DNA from: Tieghemiomyces parasiticus
Taxonomy: Eukaryota; Kickxellomycota; Dimargaritomycetes; Dimargaritales; Dimargaritaceae
Assembly (NCBI GenBank): GCA_027575765.1
Contig: JANBPT010000913.1
Span: forward strand, 1 to 19,285
DNA: 19,285 nucleotides
Direction of reading: 5' to 3'
Positions 11,199 through 19,285 of this stretch are shown one piece after another. Numbering within the stretch: position 1 is the stretch's first letter; each line of letters opens with the position of its first letter. The translations under genes and the position numbers were made by a program. The notes under the pieces are model-generated. The model had not been told where the DNA came from and made no database searches. It saw only the letters and a program-made list of their open reading frames with translations.

Positions 11199-11920
11199 AT
11201 GATACCGCTATCCAGCCTCTCCATCCGGGCCTTGGCGCCCAGCAACCGTAAGTGTTGGGCCCATAACACCGCCATCTAAACCAATGGGTCACTCCTATTC
11301 GTTCGAGACCTAGTCGAACTGATGGCCTCACCGTAACGTTGCATCCTCCACCCCCACCTATTTAACCAGCGGCAGCATTCCTCGGCAGCGCCAGCCATCA
11401 CCTGGGTCTCCGCATGTACAGCTCTGAGGCCACGCACGATTCCCTGCAGGCGCAAGCCCAGAAGCTTGTGGATGCCGGAGCCGCCGCCCTCCAATCGGGC
11501 GACCTCGACGCAGCCCTTGCCAAGTTTGAGCAGTCGGTGGCCATCTACCCGTCCACGACGGGTCACTTCAATGCCGGAGTGTGCCATTATCAAAAGGGTC
11601 AGTTCCCCGCGGCCGTCGAAGCCTGGCGCCACGCCCTCCGTATCGAACCGAACGACGCGGACGCCCACCTCAACCTGGCCAGTGCCTACTACATGCACCT
11701 CAAAGACACTGACCGTGCCTTGGAACATTTGGCACGCGCGAGCGAGTTGAAGCCCCAGGACGGCGAGATCTTTTACAACTACGGATGTATCCTCGAGGCT
11801 GCTGGTAATATCGAGGAGGCCATCGATAGGTACCGCCGGGCGGTCGAGCTCGGGGTCGAGCGCGCCCAGGTCAACCTGCGCAACGCCACCGCGCGCCTCA
11901 TGCAGGGTCAGGCTTCTTAA
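11199..11920 (+). CDS. Mitochondrially targeted tetratricopeptide-repeat (TPR) protein
   Basis: Exons 11199-11247 and 11370-11920 join in phase across a 122-nt intron (GTAAGT..AACCAG) to give 199 residues. The first 33 residues (MIPLSSLSIRALAPSNPAAF onwards, ending LGLRMYS) have Ser, Leu and Arg with no acidic residue, and an Arg a few residues before MYSSEA, as expected for a cleavable mitochondrial presequence. The rest is four consecutive TPR units at about 45-78, 79-112, 113-146 and 147-180, with typical positions such as the G, Y/F, A and P of NAGVCHYQKGQFPAAVEAW, then a short C-terminal helix. TPR arrays form a superhelical groove that binds partner peptides; no catalytic domain is present, so an adaptor or chaperone-like role in mitochondria is inferred. 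No specific orthologue is recognised. The start may lie further upstream (see 10937-11012). Confidence 0.8.
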
Positions 11921-12180
11921 TTGTAGTATGTTTTGGGTGTATCCTTCATTTTTCTTGAAGCACCCTGTGTACCGAACAGCGTGTCTAGTAAAAAACAACA
12001 GCATTGGTATTGGCTTCACACTGTGCTGAGGTCAATTGACTAGATTTTTTTTTCTTGACAGGAATGTTGTAGTGTTGAGACGAGGCGGTTTACCGGTGTA
12101 AGCTGCCATCGTCACATGGGTAAGTTTTACTTCCATGCGGAGACAGAGCCGGCAGCGTGCTAATGATCAAGGCCTCCCAG
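11921..12180. other. 3' flank of the TPR gene
   Basis: A T-rich stretch follows the TPR stop codon (11920-11960, and a T9 tract near 12045-12054), consistent with 3' untranslated and termination sequence. No gene is seen before the first recognisable remnant of the broken GRDP copy. Confidence 0.45.
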
Positions 12181-14514
12181 GGTCGGCACGAAGGGGGAAC
12201 AACGCCAGGTCTGTTGATACTGGTGCAAAGGGTAAAGCAAGCGTGGGACAATCCTTAATTGATTAGTACGTACCCTTCACGGTAATGCGAGCGGAGTGAG
12301 TATAGCATCCCACTCTCCAACCTTCTGCTGGCCGAGCAATACCACAGGGCCTGGATACGGGCCTTGGGCAAAGTCGTTGGTGAGCCGGAAAAGGTACAAC
12401 TTTAGCTGACCGGTAATTGCGCATGAAGGCACACTCACGCAAGTGTACCTTCACTCCGTGGCCGACCGAATAACCTACACTAGCGCTGCACTCTCTGCTA
12501 ACCCCAAATGGCCACGGCCACACCCGCATGTCTACTCTCCTTATTGTCAAACATGGTACTCCTGTAGCACACCCATCTGCTGGCAACCCTCCTGGTAGTA
12601 TGAGGACGTAAATCAATTTGATGAAGCCTTCCGTCATGCCTATGCCATCCACAGGGACTGCCAGCTGCGCTGTCCATGGCGCGGTCGTTGGGATCATCAT
12701 TACGTGAGAACGTATTTTAGCCGAACTTATCACCGTCCCCAATAGCCACAGACCAGTGCCCAGGCTGCACGGTCAATTTTAACTGGAACACGTTGATAAG
12801 GCACCATGTCTGGTCGGATACCCTCCGGCAATTGACTAGCGACCACAGCTAATTTATATGGTAGGGACTGGCAATATTGGTAGGCCAGGCAGTGGACAAT
12901 TCGCGGCGAGCCCTCTCCCCCTGCCCCACAGGTGTCATACTGGTACCAAATGGCCTTACCCCTACCATTATTTAGTATCCTACCCACTGTACTCACCTTA
13001 GTCTAGAGGAACTCCCATACAGCGCTTTAGATGCACGCCGAACGAAAACCAGGCGGTCGAAGATCTCCTGATCATTTCAGCGGGCACACCGCTGACGTTG
13101 CCCGCCAACTCGCCCGGAACTTGCGCCAGTATCAGTGGAGGTTAATTGAACCCCGCTCATACCTTGTCCAATACGGGGCCAACGCTCGCAAACAGTGGCG
13201 ATGGGTCGCTCTGGGCTTTTATTAGGTGCCTGGCCGCCGGGACTCGAGAGTACCCAATACCGCTCTCCACCAGCTCTCCGCAAGCCATTGGACGACAGCA
13301 TTTACTCAAAGTACCGTGTATCAAATTGCGAGGGGTAATCTCATGTAATTGGATATATATGTATCCAACGTAGTTTTTTCCTTGCTGGTTTTGCATTGTT
13401 GTGCTGGATTCTACGCTCTGATAGATTCCAAAGATGATGGGGCTCAGTCTAACCCGCCCATTGCTTATGAAACTACGTTTCACTGGTTTGGAACTCACTG
13501 TGCGAACAAATTTTACCCGGAACGCTTTAGCGCCATTAAACGCTACAAGTACTTCCTGGAGTGGCTGGTAGTATATTGCGGCGTCATGGTATTGGCCCAG
13601 TATGAAACTTTCATCAGATTCGCCACGTGTTATACCATAATAACGCCTTGGAGAACGTAGGCCGATTCATTAAACACGATAATACCATCAATGCGGGAGC
13701 CCTAGACCCTTCGTTCTGTAAAACGGCGGTTCTCTGGCCGAAATGGTACTAACGACCGTGTGCCCCCACAAACGTACTCCGCTAATGCCTAGCCAAGCTG
13801 CGGGTGAGTGAGTTGGGGTGAAAGGGGGCGGAGGCAAACGCGGGGGTAATGGTCATGGCTGTGTACGTAGTGGTAGACAGAGATATCTGGCTGACTGCCG
13901 TGTTTGCACTCTGTACTACACTATTTCATTCGGCATCTAACCGTACCGTTGCGTAATGTTTACTCCCATTCCCACGTCGCTCTTTTCAGATGGTGCTGGG
14001 GGTTACCTTACCACCCTGCGGCCTCTGCGTCATAGGGACGAACGGTATACCTGCAGTCGACCGCCAAGAAGCGAGTGCAGGTCACCCCGTTGTTCCTGGC
14101 ATCAGGGCGGAAGCTGCCTAAGATATATCAGAGTAAGTCCACGCGTCACCTACGTTGGGATAGACATCAGTGCCATAAAAAATCAACGTACAGTGCTCGA
14201 TAGAGTTAGCTTACATGATAATGTGGTAATGGAATGGGCACGGACTGGTCAACCAACTGGCGACCGATCATTCGCGCCGTCACTTTAAAGTGTATTTGAA
14301 GGGCCCTAGGGTCCACCTGGTCAACTGCGTCGCTTCGAGGCCAACCTACGCCGCCATTTGGTTCGATTGCGGCGGTGTCTACAGTTACGCTAGATAGGGA
14401 AGTCCTGCTTGCAGTTGGGGATTTGGCTGCACTAGGAACGCCGAGGGTTGGGGGGCAGGGTGCGGGAGGGACATCGTGTGCGGAGGTTGTGGACGCGGAG
14501 ATGGGAGCGGTTGA
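12181..14514 (+). pseudogene. Decayed full-length tandem copy of the GRDP-like (DUF1399) gene
   Basis: Segments match the intact gene at 15457-18049 in the same order. 12322-12339 (CTTCTGCTGGCCGAGCAA) is identical to 15634-15651, and similarity runs on to 12412. 12562-12600 matches the first W-H-A-H region codon for codon, with TAG for Trp. 12665-12679 matches LRCPW, and the next Cys codon is CGC. 13121-13210 (LRQYQWRLIEP) matches WRKCQWKVIDA, and 13265-13315 matches the FSLDLCLAVLRQ region. 13521-13560 gives RFSAIKRYK. 13600-13752 aligns without gaps over about 50 codons with the second W-H-T-H region, with TGA for Trp. 14359-14514 gives WFDCGG and a degenerate Gly/Cys tail with an internal TAG. 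There is at least one frameshift (a net 16-nt deletion between 13541 and 13600) and a loss of about 116 nt after 12600. No single reading frame survives. The edges are uncertain; 12181-12320 and 13750-14350 align only weakly. Confidence 0.88.
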
Positions 14515-15456
14515 GGCAATTAGACACCAAGGTGATGAGTTACCTCAATGATGCTTAAAATCAGTAAGGTCTGCGACTAGCATGTAATCAAGTCATAAAA
14601 ATCCTAACGTTCTGTAACGCCGAGGCTCTCAAACTAATTCAGACGACAGAAGGCGTACAATAAGCACTCTACATATGGACCCCTTTTACTGCCCTCGAAT
14701 GAATATGCTTTTCTAGAAACACGCCCTTCCCATCTGTGCGATTAGCTGACAGATGATATAAATGTACAGAGATATTGTCCCGACGCCTAATTTTGTTGCG
14801 GCCATTGTGTTCACAGCACTCGTGACCCAGGCTTTTCTCACAGCAGGGTTAGGGCGGGATGGTGTCGCAGTTCCCCTCATCCCTCGTTCTCAACACCAGC
14901 CTTCCATCTGCCGAGTGTGCGAGCAGCCTCGACCATAATGTAATACCGCCAGTCGCCTGCGACCAAGTTTGATATTAGTTACAATACCAAGATTCTAGAA
15001 ACGCTCGGCTCCGAACACTTCCAGATCACGGCCCTTCGATAAGTTGGGGAGGGCGCGTAGAAAGGCCCTCATCTCGCCTACAATCGCTCTTATCGAGTAT
15101 GGCGTTTTCTTATAGTTTGGGTCAGCCAGCCATTGCCACCATCACACGGGAAAAATTGGTCGGGAAATAAATTGCCAGGTGACGTCTAGCCATTGGATCC
15201 CAACACTCCTGCTTGCAGTAAGGATTGACGTGTACATCCACGTTGAGACAGACTCCTGCCAGCAATTGAGCCCAGGCGTCACCCGCGCGCAACTTTGCCA
15301 AGGCCCGCACCATGGACCTATCAAGTATAAACACTCGCCTTGTACCCCCCCTTGACCTGGAGTAATTACCCTCATATTCCATCCGCCGATAAATGCATAA
15401 CGCTCCGCGCTACTAATATCTCCTGCCGGATCTCTGCTTAAAGTTTAGACCCCAGC
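14515..15456. other. Spacer between the broken and intact GRDP-like copies
   Basis: This stretch of about 940 bases has no frame with a recognisable protein. The minus-strand open frames at 15122-15382 show no motif. It presumably includes the promoter and 5' untranslated region of the intact gene, but I see no clear TATA element or repeat. Confidence 0.45.
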
Positions 15457-18049
15457 ATGGCCACTGAGACTGTGCCCGCCATGAACCAACCCATGAGCGA
15501 CCGTGGCGAGCCGTTTATTCCCGAAAACGAAACCTTCGGCACGCTCGGCATCGCCGACTTACAGCACCACCTTACCCTCCTCCAGTGGTTCAAAGAGCTG
15601 GTGCACGAGGATAAGGCGGAAGACAGCAAGTTTCTTCTGCTGGCCGAGCAACGTTACGAAGCGTGGACCGAGGTCCTTGGAAGACTAGCGCATGAACCGA
15701 CCAAGTTGCCCCTGCCACCTATTGGTAAGTATTTAGGTGGAAATGGGCATCGCTTAAATTGTGTACACCCCTGCGGTGCAACCCCTTTCCCCCAGCGGCT
15801 GCAACCCCGCTTGTACTTAGGCCATAAACCATTGTCCCGCTTGCATGCTCCTCTGCACAACCCCCTGCTTTCAGATGTCGTCTACATGTGGCACGCCCAC
15901 ATGCTCTCACCATTCAAGTACTACGAAGACGTTCACTACCTGGGTCAGTATCCGCAAGGAGCTCACAAGATCTCGCTACCCCTCCGGAAGCTACATGATG
16001 CCTACAACAATCATCGTGAGGCCGACCCGTCGGACCAAACCGAGTGGGTCCGGCTGACGGGCTTACCTTACAAACTGGACCCGACTATCCATGAGCATTA
16101 CATGCTGCGGTGTCCCTGGTGCGCCCACTCGAATCCTGTAGCTTGGTGCGGCATTGTAGAGGAACGTACGAAGCGCCGTTCGAAATTCAAGACGGAGTGC
16201 GGCCAGTGCCACATTCCCCTCTCTCGGGATACCATAGGTGGCTACCGCTTCTGGTCGGACGTCCACCGACACCTAAATGAGGGTCCCGAATATTATTTAA
16301 GGTACCTAAGTGTTGGGCCTACATTACTATTCGCTCGTCAACTGCTGGACATCAGCGCAATGATTTCAGTGCTCCGATCGCCAAGGGGCATACGAAGTCT
16401 ATTTCGCCGTTCCTAGCACAAGCGGCCATTTTGGCCATGCCTTCCGACGCCAGGCCCGGACCACAACCGTCTAGCCTTGCCATCTAAATCTAAGCTGCAC
16501 CCTTTCTCGTCATACCCTGTAACCCTCTATTTACCTTTGAAGGAGCACCCTCATCAATCGTGGGTCAGGTATTCCAGATCAGACAATCGCTTCGAAGAAT
16601 CACACCATCATCTTTGACGGTCTTACCGGCACTCAGGCCCTGGACCGCCGTCAGGACTGGCGGAAGTGTCAATGGAAGGTTATAGACGCCAGTCTGAACG
16701 AAGTGCGCAGGCGGACTATTCGTAGGCGGCGCTGGCGGGCGGTGACGCCCAAGTTTCTAGACAACGTAACCGCGGCCTACCGGGAGATGATGGCGCCTTT
16801 CTCGTTGGACCTCTGCCTAGCAGTGCTCCGCCAGCGCTCATTCACCGACACAATGTGCCATATACCGTGGAACAACCCCGAGTCCCTTGGAGTGTAGGTT
16901 TGCTAGCGATGAGTCCAACTATGTGTGCCTCCGTAGGACTTTCCGTGAGGGAGGGAGAACTTTGAGTCCATAATGCCATACGGTGACACTAATGTATCAC
17001 CTGCCCACTACCTTTTACGCGAATCGCCTACTATCACTTACCCTGGGCGATTCAGCGCTATCAAACGCTACAAGTGCTTCATGTCGCTCATGTGCAACTT
17101 TACCAAGTCAGCCAAAGTGCCCACAATCGACATTGACCTGGTCTGGCACACCCACCAGCTACACCCCGCCTTGTATTACGACTTCTGCCTTCGACAAACG
17201 CACCGCTTTATTGACCACGACGACACAATCGGCAAATCACGGCTCGAGGCCCTGTTTCGTGATACGGCGCTCTGCTGGAGCCGCCAGTACCGCCAACCCT
17301 ACACTATAGATGCGCTAAACGACCAGTACCTATCTAAAACGAGAGTAAGCGTACCGCCCCAGTGCCACTATACCAAATGATTCTGTATTCAGGACAGGAT
17401 GGTGTGAAGCCAAGTGTGACGAGTGGTTGAACTTGGCTGTGGTCATCCGAAGGCATCCGCTACCCCACGACTAACCTGTGAAGTGCTTATGGCCCCTACA
17501 CCACTACGGTATTATGAAGATTGCCGTGGGAATCGCCATTCCCATCTATGGGCTCTACATGATTAACAAGGTGTCCAAATTACGACACGCAAGTAACCCC
17601 CCGCCTCGGTACACTGCCAAACCACAGCAGGAGGCAGAATCGGAACGCAAACCGGATGCGTCAAGGTAAGTAAATAGGTTCCTATCTGGTGATGTGCAAG
17701 CCCCCAATGACACCTCGACATCGTGGGTTAGATTGGCTGACAGTTGCTTCCATTGTTACCTGATAACTTTCCGCAATAATACTTTAGGGACCGACTTTCC
17801 AGCTGTACAGCTTCGACACCCATATATTTCCCGGTATGGTTCGACAGCGGATGCGGTTATGGGTACGGTGGGTGGAGTAATTCCGACTGCGCCTGGGGCG
17901 CTGCTTGCTCTGGGGGCGCAGGTGGGAGCGGAGCTGGTTGTAGTGCTGGTGCTGGGTGTGGTGGTGGTAGTGGCGGTGGATGTGGAAGTGGCGGGAGCGG
18001 TGGTGGGTGTGGAGGCGGAGGCGGAGGCTGCGGTGGTGGTGGATCCTGA
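15457..18049 (+). CDS. Glycine-rich domain-containing protein-like (GRDP/DUF1399 family)
   Basis: Six exons (15457-15724, 15875-16301, 16543-16893, 17056-17344, 17484-17665, 17803-18049) join into one frame of 587 residues. Donors are GTAAGT, GTACCT, GTAGGT, GTAAGC and GTAAGT. Residues 34-89 are an N-terminal helical part (LQHHLTLLQWFKELV). PPIDVVYMWHAHMLSP (87-102) and VPTIDIDLVWHTHQLHP (370-386) are the paired W-H-x-H motifs that define the family. CPWC (169-172) and CGQC (198-201) look like a zinc-binding pair. FSLDLCLAVLRQRSF (318-332) and AIKRYKCF (350-357) are further family landmarks. A hydrophobic stretch lies at about 458-471, and residues 522-587 form a Gly/Cys/Ser tail ending CGGGGGGCGGGGS. 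The biochemical function of the family in fungi is not established. The first intron junction rebuilds PPID exactly. The last intron could instead end at 17787, adding five residues in frame. A degenerate copy lies directly upstream. Confidence 0.87.
15725..15874 (+). other. Intron 1 of the GRDP-like gene, 150 nt and free of stops in frame
   Basis: It is bounded by GTAAGTATTT and TGCTTTCAG. Its removal gives PPI-D-VVYMWHAHM, matching the second motif PTIDIDLVWHTHQ, so it is an intron. Its length is a multiple of three and it has no in-frame stop, so retention would insert 50 residues just before the first W-H-A-H motif. Confidence 0.8.
17846..18049 (+). repeat. Low-complexity Gly/Cys-coding tract
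   Basis: The DNA is a G-rich run of GGT, GGC, GGA, TGT and TGC codons encoding the C-terminal Gly/Cys tail of the GRDP-like protein. The opposite strand reads as a proline-rich open frame (17857-18228), which is only a shadow of this bias. Confidence 0.85.
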
Positions 18050-18580
18050 GAGTAAGGCTTCATAAAACGTATGCCGAGAGCGGATCGCAGTCCGATGGTT
18101 TCATGGACACTAATGCAACATGCCACATCATCTATTGACCACGGGTAACTTACCTCATCACAGTATGCTGCCAACTGACTGCCAGTGGCGGGGATATTAT
18201 ACCAAACCTTGTATACTTTTGAACGCATATCAAAATACCATTTATATTCTCGTCTGTTTGCTCTCTCAATTTTAGGGATACGAAGTTTTTACTTTATAAG
18301 ATTATGGACCAGTAGTACCTATAAGGGCGACTGCATAACATCGATGGGATCTGATGTGCAATTTTGTCAACTGATTACCGAAGTCCATTGTATTAGAAGG
18401 TCTAGTTGTAGCTCTCGACATGGAGATAACTTCGTGCATAGACTGTCAACTATAAACTACATGCAATGCAACTTGATGGTCCTTGACCTAATGGCTAATT
18501 TACAGCGCAGCAAATCGGTGTAGTAGCCCTAGGATTCCTATTGCCTTCGAATTGAAACAAAACCCTACGTGGGCATCAGA
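18050..18580. other. 3' flank of the GRDP-like gene, no supported gene
   Basis: There is an open frame at 18185-18523 (+), but it has no recognisable motif or splice partner, and I do not call it. The stretch should include the 3' untranslated region of the GRDP-like gene. Confidence 0.4.
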
Positions 18581-18950
18581 GCACCAGGGATGTCATAATA
18601 GGGCACCTTAATAAATCATAAAATTGTGTCAATTATAATTACTTGTGATAATAATAAGTTATGATAAGATATAAATTTATAAATTAGTCTGGATTCTTAG
18701 CAAGAAAGTCGGCCAGCGGCCATAATTTATGCCTCTGACTGGCATTATCAAAAGCCTAATTGCTAATACAAACCAGTTGCCGGTATCCAAAATCTGACGT
18801 GCAACAAGGCCCAGAAAGCCACCGCGACGCCAAACAGGAACAAGCACCGCCCTCTTAACACTTATGGTTGGCCAGGGCAATAATGCCAAGAACTCTTTAT
18901 AACTAACTACCAAGACCCAATCAAGACCCAACTTCCCACACATTTCTCGG

Positions 18951-18959
18951 CTATAAAAG
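18951..18959 (+). promoter_or_regulatory. TATA box candidate
   Basis: CTATAAAAG is followed about 40 bases later by a C/T-rich run and CAATCAACC, which together resemble a fungal core promoter reading to the right, out of the window. No downstream coding exon is visible before the window ends. Confidence 0.35.
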
Positions 18960-19033
18960 CCCAAAAAACCTAACTAGTAATATCTTTACCTTAACCTTTT
19001 CTCTCTCTTGCACATCTCGCAATCAACCACCCC

Positions 19034-19056
19034 ATTGGGGTCTGACCTACCCCAAT
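19034..19056. repeat. Perfect inverted repeat, 8-bp stem with 7-nt loop
   Basis: ATTGGGGT at 19034-19041 is the exact reverse complement of ACCCCAAT at 19049-19056. The role is unknown. Confidence 0.7.
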
Positions 19057-19140
19057 CCCGAGGACCAAAATAGCTAAAACTCTTCGAGCCGCCATTTAAT
19101 CGAGCTTTACCATCATACCAATAATAGAATGGAGGCAATA

Positions 19141-19163
19141 TGGTTGTGTTTCGCACACAACCA
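19141..19163. repeat. Perfect inverted repeat, 9-bp stem with 5-nt loop
   Basis: TGGTTGTGT at 19141-19149 pairs exactly with ACACAACCA at 19155-19163 around the loop TTCGC. It is the second hairpin within 130 bases of the AT-rich right end. The role is unknown. Confidence 0.75.
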
Positions 19164-19285
19164 ATAAAGGCTACTATCAAACAATACTAGTACTAAACCT
19201 GGATGGTAAAATACGAGGTCGGCTTACATTTCTTTGACTTCCAGAGGTGTGCTAATGGACCGAAGGAATTTACCGAATAGACCTT

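Larger units (their letters stand above)
18588..19285. other. AT-rich right end with promoter-like and hairpin elements
   Basis: Base composition changes sharply at about 18590 (for example TAAATTTATAAATTAG near 18672). A TATA box (CTATAAAAG) lies at about 18951-18959. It is followed by a C/T-rich stretch (about 18990-19020) and CAATCAACC, an arrangement seen in fungal promoters and in long terminal repeats. Two perfect hairpins follow. Minus-strand frames at 18677-18964 and 18986-19180 have no family I recognise. The region could be the edge of a retroelement or the promoter of a gene beyond the window. Confidence 0.35.

Noticed and set aside
11276..12019. 247-residue minus-strand open frame
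   Set aside because: It is a shadow of the TPR exons, which show clear repeats, splice sites and a presequence on the plus strand.
12181..14514. Repeat-induced point mutation as the cause of decay in the duplicated copy
   Set aside because: Differences from the intact gene include many transversions and indels, not a dominance of C-to-T and G-to-A changes, so ordinary drift fits better.
16370..16488. An extra GRDP exon starting after TTTCAG at 16369
   Set aside because: It stays open for only 39 codons and has no phase-compatible canonical donor. Splicing directly from 16301 to 16543 gives YYLRSTLINRGSG in frame and restores the full protein.
17857..18228. Proline-rich minus-strand open frame
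   Set aside because: It is the reverse complement of the Gly/Cys-coding tail of the GRDP-like gene.
1..19285. tRNA, rRNA, CRISPR arrays, bacterial-type operons
   Set aside because: No tRNA box pair, no ribosomal RNA signature and no spaced direct repeats were seen; genes are intron-bearing and separately oriented.

Overview
The window looks like nuclear DNA of a filamentous, probably early-diverging fungus. The evidence is compact genes with short GT..AG introns (donors GTAAGT, GTACGT, GTAAGC; CTAAC or CTTAAC branch-site-like strings near some acceptors), a large fungal-type NAD-dependent glutamate dehydrogenase, a mitochondrial TPR protein, and a GRDP/DUF1399 protein with the glycine/cysteine-rich tail common in fungi. 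The organism assignment is an inference; no marker here fixes the species.

Layout from left to right. 1-1524: no gene I can support. 1525-2680 (+): a three-exon HIT-family nucleotide hydrolase, HINT3-like. 3006-6395 (-): GDH2-type NAD-glutamate dehydrogenase in two exons, convergent with the HIT gene, with a pyrimidine-rich promoter and TATA-like box upstream. About 7050-10936: nearly 4 kb without a gene I can support, possibly holding decayed coding sequence. 11199-11920 (+): a mitochondrial-type TPR protein of about 199 residues, with a possible further upstream exon. 12181-14514 (+): a full-length but broken copy of the next gene. 15457-18049 (+): an apparently intact six-exon GRDP-like (DUF1399) gene of 587 codons. 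18050-19285: no gene; the last 700 bases turn AT-rich and carry a TATA box and two perfect hairpins, possibly the edge of a mobile element.

The main discovery is the tandem pair at 12.2-18.0 kb. The downstream gene can be spliced in silico into one continuous frame containing two W-H-x-H motifs, two Cys-x2-Cys pairs, a hydrophobic segment and a Gly/Cys tail. The upstream copy keeps recognisable remnants of every exon in the same order (the remnant of exon 5 is weak), but has stop codons, frameshifts and deletions. In both W-H-x-H motifs of the dead copy the tryptophan has become a stop. The retained intron-like spacing indicates duplication at the DNA level rather than retroposition. The other genes are unrelated housekeeping functions (nitrogen catabolism, nucleotide phosphoramidate hydrolysis, a mitochondrial TPR protein), with no sign of a shared pathway or gene cluster. 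All splice models come from reading frames and motif continuity; no transcript data were available.
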